From assembly GCF_035222375.1 (NCBI RefSeq), contig NC_085889.1, positions 4,154,001 to 4,218,000 on the forward strand: a stretch of 64,000 nt of DNA, in the 5' to 3' direction. The notes below the pieces were generated by a model. It saw nothing but the letters and a program-made list of their open reading frames with translations. It made no database searches and was not told the origin of the DNA. The position numbers were made by a program, and so were the translations under genes. This document shows, one piece after another, positions 30,587 to 41,725 of the stretch. This DNA comes from Podospora pseudocomata. Taxonomy: Eukaryota > Ascomycota > Sordariomycetes > Sordariales > Podosporaceae. How positions within the stretch are numbered: position 1 is the stretch's first letter; each line of letters starts with the position of its first letter.

Positions 30587-31744
30587 GTTAAACCTGGACT
30601 TTCAGACTTTGCGATATGGTATACGTCGGGAAGGCTTGCGTCCATCAAGTACGCGGGTGGGACAAACAAGGGCGGGGATGGGTTTGTGGAGGCAACTGGG
30701 TAGCACAAGGCCAAAAGTGACAGAACAAGTGAAGTACTGACAACTCAGTTTGTTTCAGAGGTATCCGTGAGCGAGAGCCACCCAGGGCTAGAGGTGAGGA
30801 TTTTCTGATGTCGCCCGTGGTGGCCGGAAGACCACCACCCTCGTTCTCGAGGACAGCTCCATCGTCAGGGGCCTCATCGTCATCATCCTCCAACAGGCGC
30901 GCAGTGCTCCCTAGTTGTCCAGCTACAGCTGTTGCGGGCTCCGGCGGTCGTTGTCTCTCCATTTGTATATAGATGGCTGTGTATTCGAGGTAGAGAAAGT
31001 TGGTGATGCTGCCGTCTTTGATGGCAGTGGATGCTCGGCGGAAGCCATTCCGATCCCGCCTTGGGTTTTCGCGACTAAGCTCCCCCTGACTTGTGCCACA
31101 AGAGCCAAACCCAATGAGCACGCATCATAGCTCATGGCCCCTTAAAGTTCCCCCACCGTGGGCGACGAAGCCCCAACGGCGATGTGGTTCTTAGGACACG
31201 GCTAACGGCGCTACACCAACAAGGCGAGCCTTTCAAGGCGGCGGGGCAGCCATCATATATCTGGGGAGTTGGAATGGATGAGACAAGCCCAGCTCAGGTA
31301 TATGAAGAAATAGGGAGGTCGCTGCAAGAATTCTGCGACAGTTGCTGGCGTGAACGAGATGGAGATGTTGTGGCACGCAGCGAGCAGCAAAGACAGTCTT
31401 GGCAGTCACTTATTGGAATTGGCTTGGCGGATGTCAAAAGCGGGTCCATGCCAAGACAGCATGAAGTGTGAAGTGGTCTAGATAAGATAAGATCATGCCG
31501 GGGTTGTTATCGATAACAGCCTAACCCTGGCAACCCCGCGAAAAAACGTCAGTCACCCCGCCATAAGCTCTGGCGGCTGCTTGAAGCTTCTGGTGCTGTC
31601 TCGTGGCGCCCGCCCTTGGTATTTTTGCCTCCTACTTTTTGCGATAAAACATTTGCTGACGGCGCCTCCCATAATTGTGCTGCTCTCTTGATAGCTGCAC
31701 ACATAAACCAACATTTACCTGAACCGCAAAGACCAACCATCACC
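30587..31744. other. Divergent intergenic region with GATA-type sites
   Basis: It lies between the large minus-strand gene and the PBDC1 homologue. It holds GATAAGATAAGATC at 31,481-31,494 and the palindrome at 31,506-31,519. No gene recognised. Confidence 0.5.
31481..31519. promoter_or_regulatory. Clustered GATA motifs and a 14-bp perfect palindrome
   Basis: GATAAGATAAGATC is followed within 12 bases by TGTTATCGATAACA, a perfect palindrome formed by two back-to-back GATAA sites. It is about 225 bases upstream of the PBDC1-homologue ATG. Zinc-finger GATA factors (nitrogen, iron or light regulation) bind such sites in fungi. Function here is inferred. Confidence 0.45.
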
Positions 31745-32350
31745 ATGTCTGTCGTCGGAGGCCCCGTTCCCAAGAACTTTGACGCTGAAAATGCGGACAA
31801 CCTCGAGGATGTGCGACTTCCCTGTTCCCAGGTTGCCTGCCCAGCGCTTCCATTGACACTATGATGCCGTAGATCGAGAAGCAGTTCGCCGTCAAGGCTG
31901 TCCAGCACATGGCCACCTACTGGTCCATCCTCGAGAAGGTCAAGGGCTCTACCCTGCGCCTGACCAAGATCGACGACGAGATCTACGAGCACCTCAAGAC
32001 CGACTTCCCCGAGTTCGACCCCGCTGCCACCATTGATGAAGACGAGATGAAGAGCAAAACCGGCAAAGAGAGGTGGCGCAAGTTCCTGATGGCCTACGAC
32101 AAGAGGGTCGATGACTACAACTTTGGCACCATGCTGCGCTCCAACCCCAAGGCCGAGTACACGGAGGAGGATACCATCTTCGGTATGTTTTGGCTGTAGG
32201 AACGGACCTCTCGAGAATTGATCACTAACACCTTAAACAGTACCAAGAATGCAATTTTACGCCATCGAGATTGCGCGAAACAAGCTTGGCCTGAATGACT
32301 GGATCTACGAGAAGGCGCAGCAGGAGAAGGCTGCTGGATCTAGCGCCTGA
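31745..32350 (+). CDS. PBDC1 / yeast YPL225W homologue
   Basis: Three exons, 31745-31810, 31873-32182 and 32241-32350, give 161 residues. Both introns agree in phase (GTGCGA..TAG and GTATGT..CAG). The core, AVKAVQHMATYWSILEKVKG, LRLTKIDDEIYEHLKTDFPE, MKSKTGKERWRKFLMAYDKR and DDYNFGTMLRSNPKAEYTEE, is the polysaccharide-biosynthesis-domain (PBDC1) fold, and the length fits the family. The yeast and human members act as cotranslational chaperones for eEF1A, guarding its nascent GTPase domain on the ribosome. Cytosolic; expected to be highly expressed and conserved. The first intron's donor is weaker than average. Confidence 0.9.
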
Positions 32351-32767
32351 TGATAATACTTTTTCTGAAGTTAGAAATGATACCTACCTCTTCACTGTTC
32401 TTCTCAAGTGAGATGATGTGCCCTGTGCCTGTACCCGCTCTGGACCCTTGTGCGTGGCCACCCACCACGCTTTGTACCCCTTAGTATTGTCCTCGACCAC
32501 AACCCCTGAAGAGCACCACACCACAATACCAACATCGCACAAAGGCTTACAGCTTCACCACACGTCCCATTATACTCAGGAACCAAAGAGGCGGCAATCA
32601 TGGAAGCCACACAGACTTTTTGTCGGGAATTAGTTCCATGCCGGAATCCGACTTCGTTTTCCCATACTTTGTCGACGCACCCATCACGATCAATTGACAG
32701 CACTTGGTCTCATTCGTCTCGACCAATTCCTTGATCCTCTCTCCCCGAGAGACTTATCACCATCGAC
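32351..32767. other. Intergenic, promoter of the ABC exporter
   Basis: No gene recognised; pyrimidine-rich stretches lie just before the start at 32,768, as is usual in fungal promoters. Confidence 0.4.
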
Positions 32768-35700
32768 ATGGTTTCCCCGTCAATTCCTCAGTCTTCTTCC
32801 CTCAATGGGTACCCGACTCCAACGACAGAGCGGGACGACATCGCCATCAAAATGGAGGAGACACCAAGCGAACCAGAAAAGGCTGGGCCAGTCCTGACCA
32901 CAAGATCGACATTCGCGACGCTATTCAGCTTCACCCGACCGAAACACATACCTCTCATTCTTCTCTCGTTTCTCACTGCTTCCCTGGTTGCGGCTGGCCG
33001 CACTGCTTATGCCATCATGCTTGGCAAGATCTTCGAAATTGTGTCGGAATGGGGTGCTGGCACCCTGACACCCAACGAGTTTGTTTCCCAGATCTCACAA
33101 TGGTCCATCTACTTCGTCCTTCTTGGGCTGGGAGTATGGCTGTTTTCGTCGATTGACATTGCCCTATGGGTGGTGTCTGGCGAATTGAGGGCCAGGACAA
33201 CAAGAGAGATCATGTTTGGATCTTTATTGCGCAAGACGGCGGGGTGGTATGATCTCAGGGGCGAGGGTGTTTGGGCATTGCTTGTGCAGGTTCAGACGTA
33301 AGTCGCATGATTTGAGGTGCTGAACTGGAGCCAGACTGACAAAACAACAGGCAGACCCGAGAGCTTCAGCTGGCCACCTCCCAGACATTGGGCTTTTTGG
33401 TCTGCGATGTGCTGGTCTTTGTGGCCTGCTTCATCGTCGCTTTTTCCTTCTCCTGGAAACTCACGCTGGTGCTGCTCGCTACTGGCGTGCCATCGGCTGT
33501 GATACTCTGGGCCCTCGGCCGCTTCCTCGATCCCGCCATCGAAGGGCAAAAACGAGAATTAGCAGGGGCTGCCAAGCATGCCACCGCCGCAACCACATCC
33601 ATCGATATCGTCAAGGTTTACAATGCAGCCGATCAGGAAGCCTTTCAGTTCATCTCAGCCATCCGCCGGTCTGCCAAGTACTACTCGAGGCAGGTGCTTT
33701 GCAACTGCGGCCAGATGAGCTACATCAAGATGTGGATGATTATGCTGTTCGTAGTGGGCTTTTACTTTGCCGTTGTTCTCGTCGGGAGAGGCGATCTCAC
33801 TCCGGGAAATGCACTCACGACCTTTTACGCTGCTTTGAGTGCTTTCAAGAGTATAGAGACTCTGGGGCCCGAGTGGCTGATATTGGCCAAGGGAATGCAG
33901 GCTGCGCAGCTGCTCAAGAATGTGGCCGGTGAGGAGGCAAATGAGGAACTCGACAAGAATAACGGATGGAAGAAGCCTTCAAGCTGCACGGGCAACATCA
34001 AGATAACGAATGTCAGCTTTGCCTATCCCTCCAACCCAACCAAGACGGTGCTCGAGCCATCGACGTTTCACTTTCCCGAGGGAGAACTCACTTTTGTTGT
34101 GGGTAGGAGTGGTTCCGGGAAGAGTACGCTGGGCAATCTTTTGCTGAGATTCTATGAACCTACCGATGGCCGCATTACTGTCGACGGCCATGACATTACG
34201 ACACTTGATCTGGAATGGCTACGCCGCAATGTCACACTCATTCAGCAGTCAAGCATCCTGTTCAACGATACCTTCGCCAAGAACGTTGCGTTTGGTGCCA
34301 CCGAGCCGGACAAGGTCCCCCCTGAGGCGATCCAGCATGCCTGCGGCATGGCGCTTCTCCAGTCCACCATCACGGGCATGCCTGATGGCATCAACACGCA
34401 GCTCGGTTCTGGCGGCCACAACCTCAGCGGTGGACAAAAGCAACGACTGGCACTTGCCAGAGCAAAGCTTCGTGATCCCCCTGTGCTCATCCTCGACGAA
34501 ATCACCAGCGGCTTGGACCCCGTCAGTAGAACCATGATCATGGAAGCTATCCGCATCTGGCGCAAGGACAGGACCACCATCATCATCACCCACGAGGTGG
34601 GGCATATTGAAAATGACGACTTTGTCTATGTCATGGCCGATGGTCGAGTTGTCCAACAAGGTCCCAGCAAGGAGATTGCCGCCGAAGAAGATGGACTCTT
34701 TGGGTCTTTGCTCGCTTCGGCAGATGATGCCTGCTCTTCAAGAGGGTCCGCCTCAATCGACAGCGACGTGGATAGTGTCTACGAGCTGTCTGATGACGAG
34801 CCAGTCCAGGAGGCCAGCTATGGGAAATTCCTCCGCGGGGCATTGATCGACAATCCTAGGATGCATTCGCTCGGTTTTTCCCCTCGCATGTCGTGGAAAT
34901 CTGATCCTGTTCAGCCTCCTCCTCCTCCTCCTCAGCAGCGTCGACGGTCCACTGCCGCTAGGCCCACTTCGCGCGTTTCGTTGAGGCCGCAGAGCATGCA
35001 CATCGTCACGACAATGGGACGGGAAGTGCAGAGCAGCAGGATTCCGAATGCGAGACAAGAAGAGAAGCCGTCGGTGGCGGAGAGCTCGGCGTCGTTGGAC
35101 TCGCTGGACAAGTTCTTTTTGGAACACTTGGCGAGCAAGAAGGATAGGAAGAAGGGACGGACGATTAAGGGTCATCGGTTACCTTCTATTGGGGCCATCT
35201 TGAAGACTGTTTGGCCTACGCTTGATAAGAGGGGGAGGTTGCAGTTGATAGCTGGGTTGCTTTTGTGTCTGGTCATTGCGGCTGGCAACCCGGTTTTCTC
35301 CTTTATCTTTGCCAATCTCATTGGGGCGTTTTGGCTGCCTGAGGGGCCGGAGTCGGCGGGGAGCACGTGGGCGGGATACCTGGCGATTGTTGCGGTGGTT
35401 GATGCCAGTGCGACGTTTCTCGGGTACTTTTTCCTGGAGAAGGTCGCTCAGAAGTGGGTGAATGCGCTGAGGGCTGAGGCCATCAGACGGATCCTCAGCC
35501 AGCCCAAGTCTTGGTTCGACAAGGCGAATCATTCTCCTAACAGGATAACGCAGTGCCTGGATCGGAACGCGGAAGAGATGAGGAAGTTGGTGGGCATGTT
35601 TCTGCCGATTGTGCTGACGGTTTCGCTGATGATTCTGACGTCGTTGGTTTGGGCGTTGATCATCAAGTGGGATCTTACTCTGGTGGCTTTGGCTGGTTTG

Positions 35701-37272
35701 CCTGTGGCTATTGCGGCTGCGAGGGGGAATGCGGCAATGAGCGACAAGTGGGAGTCGATTGCTAATGAGGCTGCTGCTGCGACAAGCGCCATCTTCAACG
35801 AGACGTTTGCCAACATCAAGGTTGTGCGGGCGCTGACTCTGGAGAGGTACTTTTCTGACAAGCACACCAAGTCTGCCCATTCGACGTATCTTTTGGGGTA
35901 TAAGCGGGCTGGGTTTGTGGGCATCTTTTATGGCTTTTATCAGTCGATTGCGTTTTTCCTGACGGCGTTGGTGTTTTATTACGGGGCAAAGATTCTGAGC
36001 ACCAATTCGACGACTGTTACGGATGTCATCAAGGTCATCAACCTCATTCTCTTCTCCCTAGGCACCTCGGTCATGGCGTTGAGCAACGTCCCTCAAATCG
36101 CCGCTTCAAAAGTCACCGCCACGCAGATCCTCTACTACGCCAACCTGCCCCACAACTCAAGCCACGAGGCCAAAGGAGACCGAAGAGTTGACTCCCCTCT
36201 TCCCGTGAAGATGACCAACCTCCGCTTCGCCTACCCTGGCTCCCCGAAGACGGAAGTCTTGCGGAGCGTCAACCTCGAGATCCAACCGGGAACATGCACC
36301 GCAATCGTCGGCTCATCGGGCTGTGGAAAATCCACCATCGCGGCTTTACTTCTTGGGCTTTATGAACCACTGAACGACACCATCCCGTCTTACCACCGGC
36401 CCCCTCCCGACAATGTTTCTCCCACCCCATCGTCATCAAAACGGTTCTCGAATATTGGTCCTAAACTCACGCTTTCCCCTCCCACGCTAATGTGGGAAAC
36501 CACCACCACACCAAGCGTCTCTCCGCGGAACTCGATCCCGCTTTTCCCTGCCAGCTCACTGGATCAAAACCCTTCCTCTCCCCCACCCTTGACGTTTGCA
36601 GGGTGGGCTGCTTCGACCCTGGACACGGCAGCGCTGAGGGAGTTTATTTCCTATGTACCCCAAACTCCCATCTTGTTTCCCTATACGATCAGGGAAAATA
36701 TCACGTATGGTCTGCCTGACTCGTCGCCTTTGCTTACGGACGGAAATAATATCGAGACTGCCGCGCGGGAGGCGGGGATTCACGATTTTATCATCTCTCT
36801 TCCCCTGGGGTATGATACCTTGGTTGGGGAGGGTGGGCAGACGGTGAGCGGGGGACAGGCGCAGAGGTTGTGTATTGCGAGGGCGCTGGCGAGGAGGCCA
36901 AAGCTGTTGGTGTTGGATGAGCCGACCAGTGCGCTTGATGCGGAGGGGGCGGAGGGGGTGAGGGGGGTTGTTCAGGATTTGGTGGAGGGGGGGGACAGGG
37001 AGATGGCGGTTGTGGTTGTGACGCATAGTAAGGAGATGATGAGGGTTGCAGGGGAGGTGGTGATGGTTGAGGGGGGGGTTGTGGTTGAACGGGGGGGGTA
37101 TGAGGAGTTGATCAGGAGGGGGGGGAAGTTTGCGAGCTTGGTTACGGGGGGGGTGTGGGAGGCGAGGAGGGGGAAGGGAAGGAGGGAAGAGGAGGGAGGA
37201 GGTGATGATGGGGGGTTGAGGACGAGGAGGGAGGAGGCGTTGAGACGGTTGGAGGGGTTTAGTTTTCAGTGA
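32768..37272 (+). CDS. ste6: Ste6-like ABC-B full transporter (pheromone-exporter type)
   Basis: Two exons, 32768-33297 and 33351-37272, 1483 residues; the 53-base intron has GTAAGT and CTGAC and keeps phase. Layout is TMD1-NBD1-TMD2-NBD2. NBD1: Walker A VGRSGSGKSTLGNLL (about residue 428), QQSSILFND, signature LSGGQKQRLALA (about 534), Walker B VLILDEITSGLD. NBD2: Walker A VGSSGCGKSTIAALLL (about 1164), YVPQTPILFPYTIREN, signature VSGGQAQRLCIARAL (about 1342), Walker B LLVLDEPTSALDAEG. A charged, Ser-rich linker of about 150 residues joins the halves. NBD2 carries an insertion of about 75 residues, rich in Pro, Ser and Thr, right after Walker A. The Ste6 assignment is by overall architecture and NBD1 DEITSG; a multidrug (MDR) role is the alternative. 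The last 60 or so residues are Gly/Arg/Glu-rich. Confidence 0.85.
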
Positions 37273-37515
37273 GGGGGGCGGGGGGCGGGGAAGTTCTTTT
37301 TTATGAGGTATATGGGTTATGGCGTTTATGAGGGAGGGTATGATGGGTTTTGGGATTGAGACGCGGAAATGGTATATACGATAGATTGGTACACAGAATT
37401 TTCACACTTGGTTGCAGCTGGCTTTTTTCTTTGTCCGTTTCCCAGATTGTTAAGCGCATGTTTGTGTAGTTCAGTGTCCTTGCCGGTTCATTGTTCACAA
37501 CTCTTCCATGACCGT

Positions 37516-38584
37516 TCAAACCTCCAAGTCCAAGCCAAGGCCCTCCCAGATCGGACCTCCGGGGATAACATATGTCTGCACAAAACGAATCAGTGTTTTC
37601 TGGCCAAGAAATCATCATCCCAACAACCAACTTGGACGCACCGTCGTATTGACATTCTCCTCGGAGTAAATGTCAACAAAAATACTCTCGTCTGCCCCCT
37701 CTGCTCGTCAGCTCAACCCTTTTCCTTTTTCCCTTCCCAATTCACAACTAGGTAACTCACCATCTTGATCATACGCCCCAGGAAAAACCTTCAGATACTC
37801 GCTCGGCACCTCCCCTTCCACCCCCTTCCCTTCCTTCCCCCCCGTCACCTCCAAGTGAGCACACTCGGGATAAAACTGAGGCCTGAACCCAACATGCAAA
37901 CTGAGAATCTCATGTCTAATGATATACCTCCCACTGCCCAAACCCTCTGGCAGTCTCACCGGCCACAACCCCGGCTCCCCATCCCATCGCTGAAAACTCT
38001 TCTGATACCACGTTCCTAGCTCTAGTGTCCCATCCAATAAGCCTGCCTCCCATATCTTGAACCATTTCGCTTCGGTCAGGTTGACAGCGTTGCAGTTGTC
38101 GTCCGGGCAGCGGGTGAGCCAGGCGGTCATGGGGCCGACGGGGTGAAGCCAGTAGTAGTACACCGCGGTGATGACCTCGCCCGCGCTGATCGGGATGGAG
38201 GAGGGGGGGGCCGTGCCGGGGTTGTTGCATGCTAGGAAGGGGGAGGTGGGACTGAAGAGGGGGTCGATGGTGGTCCATTGGCGCTGGGTGAGCCAGGGTT
38301 TGTTGAGCTGCTCTTCCGGTGGGGTCGAGGGGTCGTATCTGCCTTCTCAGTCAGTGTCTTTGAGTTGCAAGACAGGGAAAAAGTGGATTCGTCGCTTGAG
38401 GTTGCAGGTGTCTTGGTGGTAGAGGTCGAGCAGAAGGAAAGAAAAAGGAATGCCGTCACATCCGTCCCTACCCTCGATACCAAGTCTCGCCAACCGTGTA
38501 GTTGGACAGTCCCCCGTGTGCAGACGCCGGCCCCGGGAGGAGGGCAGCAGCCAAGAATGCCGCCAAGATCGCCGGTACCATCAT
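37516..38584 (-). CDS. AA9 lytic polysaccharide monooxygenase
   Basis: Four exons on the minus strand, 38584-38472, 38338-37761, 37691-37642 and 37575-37516, 801 coding bases, 266 residues, with all phases consistent. Donors are GTAGGG, GTGAGT and GTGCGT. Residues 1-22 are a signal peptide (MMVPAILAAFLAAALLPGPA then SA), cut just before His23, which becomes the N-terminal copper-binding His of the His-brace. The second copper His lies in YYYWLHPVGPMTAWL, and the axial Tyr is in HVGFRPQFYPECAHLEV. The C-terminus YVIPGGPIWEGL is typical. No carbohydrate-binding module is attached. The enzyme oxidatively cleaves cellulose or related beta-glucans outside the cell. It is divergent with the CE15 gene at 40,538, suggesting co-regulated lignocellulose attack. 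Confidence 0.93.
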
Positions 38585-39257
38585 CACGACTTCCCACCAA
38601 AGTCAGGTTTTGGGGTCCGTAGGAGAGGAAAAGGCTGGGCACAGTGGGCAGGTATGCTTGGGCAACGGAGGGTGTATATCAAGTCCGAGGAAGCTCTTTC
38701 GTTGCGGAAAACTAGCTCACTCTCACCTCTTCTGCAAATTTACATGGCTGTATATTTTCCACTTTCGCAAACCAGCTCCAGTTGGAGAATCCCCTTCCCA
38801 GCAGATCGGGAATGGCCAAAATCTCATGGAACAACTCACGACCCGTTCGCCATCAGACGAAAACTCGGTCGGCCCGGACGAGATGAGCTGCGCGCTCAGG
38901 GATGGACTGGTCTTCCCTAAAGAGGTTCAGGAGTGATCTCAGGCACGTTCCCCGCACATAATCTAGATAAATAGACCTTGTGACGAAGACACGGCGTTGT
39001 CCATATGGCGGCTATATTTGACCACCACTGCCCACCCGGTCTCTGGGTAAGTGGCGGCAATATCAACAACCAGCACCTGCAGTTTTGACAAAATATGCAA
39101 TTGTCATGAGTGCAATATTAGTATCACGATCTCTGCTAACTGCCTTGTTGATTCGATAAAATAGGCCGCAAAACAAACATGACGATCGAAAGTTTCAAGA
39201 ACCAAACGCCAAGCCCAAGGTAGGTAAGGCGTATCGATGGTGGCGAGTAAGTGATCC

Positions 39258-39312
39258 CATGTGGCACTCATGTGGCAGTCGTGTGGCCGCCGTGTGGCAT
39301 TCATGTGGCATT
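39258..39312. repeat. Five tandem 11-bp units (CATGTGGCANT-type)
   Basis: The units are CATGTGGCACT, CATGTGGCAGT, CGTGTGGCCGC, CGTGTGGCATT and CATGTGGCATT. The GTGTGGC/ATGTGGC core recurs at exactly 11 bases, one helical turn, so all cores face the same side of the DNA. Confidence 0.85.
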
Positions 39313-40431
39313 GAAGGACCTTGCCAGCATGCCCTGCAACATGTCGGCAGTCTTAGAGAGCTCAATCAATTGGTCTGGGGTACATGGGGTGCCCCGAATT
39401 CTCCGGCGTGGGGCACCATCGACTTTTGCCGCGAACCCCAACGTCACTGCGAGATCTGTCAAGCTGGCTTGGCGGACATATGACCCACTAGAGCCTGAGT
39501 ACCCGTGACAATCGGGGAGCCAAGCTAGTGACAGCCGTTCTGGAACGCTCAGGTTGAGTTGAGATGTTGGTAGGTCTTGTCAGGGGCAGACCGGTATTGC
39601 TGTATTAGGTACCACCATCGACGCAGCGTCGTCTTCCACTTGGTAGACGATCAGTGGACCGATGTTCTCCAGATCCAACAACTTTAGAAACCTCAACGAT
39701 TCGGCCAAGACAAGATGGAAACGAAACAAACACAACAATAAAAGAGATGATAAATCCTGTCCCAAGCCCGTCTCGTCAATCCCACAATCGGGACTGGGTC
39801 AGCCGTGGCTGCATTCGGAAGCATCCCGTCGGCCGGTGCCAATCGGCGGTCGAAGTAGAGGCCGAGGGTCAACGAGAAGGTGTGTGTTTGATCTGCGATG
39901 CGCCGGCAAATATCCATATTACCCCCAATCAGTCCCCAATCTCGTCGAGAATTCACACGGGCTTGGGAACACGTGCAGCCTCCGCCATCATCCAAAGTGC
40001 CAAGACAGGGTAACAACAGACAACCGTCTTTGTTTTGCCTTCTGCCGCCGCCGCACGCATTTGACCCCTGTTGACGGGAGACAACCACGTTGAATTCACC
40101 CTGCCAACCAACCAAATGTCAACCATCGCCATCGATCTGGGTGGGGTACAGCGTCCGTTCCCGGGGCAGGGAGGACAAGCAAGGCTGCACCGTCTTCTTC
40201 GCCACGCTTGAGGAATCTGAGAAGCGGATTGGAGGAATTATTCTTGTAGGGGTTGACCAAGATTCAATATCAGCTCGACCATGATTGATTGCAGCCGGCA
40301 AGGCCGCAGGGAAGCAAGCGTCCGGAGAATATTGCAGATGACGCCGCGCCAGGCACAGCTCCCGCATCTCTTTTTGCCCCCTACCACCGAACCGGGATGG
40401 GGCTCATGAGGGGAGGCCGAGCGAGTAGCTG

Positions 40432-40445
40432 AGTCCATATAAGGA
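40432..40445 (+). promoter_or_regulatory. TATA-like box of the CE15 gene
   Basis: CCATATAAGG lies about 100 bases upstream of the ATG at 40,538, the usual place for a core promoter in fungal secreted-enzyme genes. Confidence 0.45.
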
Positions 40446-40537
40446 TCAGAAGTCGTCGAACGACTTGCCATGGGAAGGGGTAACCAACTCTTTGTGTTCA
40501 TCTCTTGACAGCACGTCTCCTCCCAAGAATCGTCATC

Positions 40538-41725
40538 ATGGTCCATCTCGCTTCCGCCCTTCTCGTGGCCAGCGCGGCCTTTGCCGTTGCCGCTCCCGCC
40601 AACGAGATCTTTGAGCGTCAGACCTGCTCCGTCCAGGCCAACTACCCGACCCAGAACAATGCCAAGCTCCCCGATCCGTTCACCAGCGCCAGCGGGCAAA
40701 AGATCACCACCAAGGCCGACTTTGAGTGCCGCCAGGAGGAGATCAGCAAGATCATGCAGCAGTATGAGTTCGGTGTCTACCCACCACCCCCCGACAGCGT
40801 CACCGGTACCATGAGCGGAAACAACATCCAGGTCCGCGTGACCGTCGGCAGCAAGAGCATCACCTTCAGCGCCGGCATCCGCAAGCCATCCGGCAGCGGT
40901 CCTTTCCCCGCCATCATTGGCGTCGGTGGCGCCTCCATCCCCATCCCCAGCAACGTTGCCACCATCACCTTTGGCAACGACGCCTTCGGTGCCCAGTCCG
41001 GTATGGGTTCTCGCGGCCGCGGTCAGTTCTACGACCTCTTCGGCAGCAGCCACTCGGCTGGTTCCCTTACCGCTTGGGCTTGGGGTATTGACCGGTTGAT
41101 CGATGCTCTGGAGAAGACCCCTGCTGCGGGTATCGACACCACACGTCTCGGCGTGACCGGCTGCTCCCGCAACGGCAAGGGTGCCTTTGTTGCCGGCGCC
41201 TTCGTCAAACGCATTGCCCTCACCATCCCCCAGGAGTCCGGTGCCGGTGGTGCGGCCTGCTGGCGCATCTCTGACCAGCAAAAGTCGTCTGGCGCCAACA
41301 TCCAGACTGCCAGTCAAATCATTGGCGAGCAGCCCTGGTTCTCCAAAAACTTTGACGCGCACGTTCGCTCCATCACCAACATCCCGCAGGATCACCACTT
41401 CCTCGCGGCCATGATCGTGCCCCGTGGTCTCGCCGTGTTTGAGAACAACATCGACTGGCTCGGCCCCGTCTCCACCACCGGCTGCATGCGTGCTGGTCGC
41501 CAAATCTACAAGGCTTACGGCGTGCCCAACAACATGGGCTTCTCGCTCATCGGTGGCCACAACCACTGCCAGTTCCCCAGCGGACAGAACTCGGAGCTCA
41601 ACCAGTACATCAACTACTTCCTGCTCAAGAGCGGCACCGCCCCCGGCTCGGTGGAGCGCAGCACTTCCAACGCCAACACTGATGCTTGGTACCCATGGGC
41701 CGCCAGCGCTCCCACCCTTTCCTGA
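40538..41725 (+). CDS. CE15 glucuronoyl methylesterase
   Basis: Single exon, 395 residues from MVHLASALLVASAAFAVAAP (signal peptide, residues 1-19). The mature enzyme is an alpha/beta hydrolase with nucleophile Ser210 in GCSRNGKG, acid Glu233 in PQESGAGG and base His343 in GGHNHCQFPSG. The spacings (23 and 110 residues) match the Ser-Glu-His triad of characterised CE15 enzymes. RRE-like basic substrate residues and paired cysteines (GCSRNG with CQFP) are also conserved. It hydrolyses the ester between 4-O-methyl-glucuronic acid of xylan and lignin alcohols. There is no CBM1 module. It is divergent with the AA9 gene, and codons are strongly C-ending, suggesting high expression. Confidence 0.96.
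   Translation: MVHLASALLVASAAFAVAAPANEIFERQTCSVQANYPTQNNAKLPDPFTSASGQKITTKADFECRQEEISKIMQQYEFGVYPPPPDSVTGTMSGNNIQVRVTVGSKSITFSAGIRKPSGSGPFPAIIGVGGASIPIPSNVATITFGNDAFGAQSGMGSRGRGQFYDLFGSSHSAGSLTAWAWGIDRLIDALEKTPAAGIDTTRLGVTGCSRNGKGAFVAGAFVKRIALTIPQESGAGGAACWRISDQQKSSGANIQTASQIIGEQPWFSKNFDAHVRSITNIPQDHHFLAAMIVPRGLAVFENNIDWLGPVSTTGCMRAGRQIYKAYGVPNNMGFSLIGGHNHCQFPSGQNSELNQYINYFLLKSGTAPGSVERSTSNANTDAWYPWAASAPTLS

Larger units (their letters stand above)
38585..40537. other. Divergent intergenic region shared by AA9 and CE15 genes
   Basis: 1.95 kb without a recognisable gene. It contains five 11-base tandem repeats at 39,258-39,312 and a TATA-like ATATAAGG near 40,437, about 100 bases upstream of the CE15 start. 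Confidence 0.55.

Noticed and set aside
37261-37292. G-quadruplex at the stop codon of the ABC exporter
   Set aside because: Only three separated G runs (6, 6 and 4) are close together; the strict four-run pattern is not met, although the area is very G-rich.
40238-41566. 442-residue minus-strand frame opposite the CE15 esterase
   Set aside because: A shadow produced by strongly C-ending codons of the esterase. The plus strand has the signal peptide and catalytic triad.
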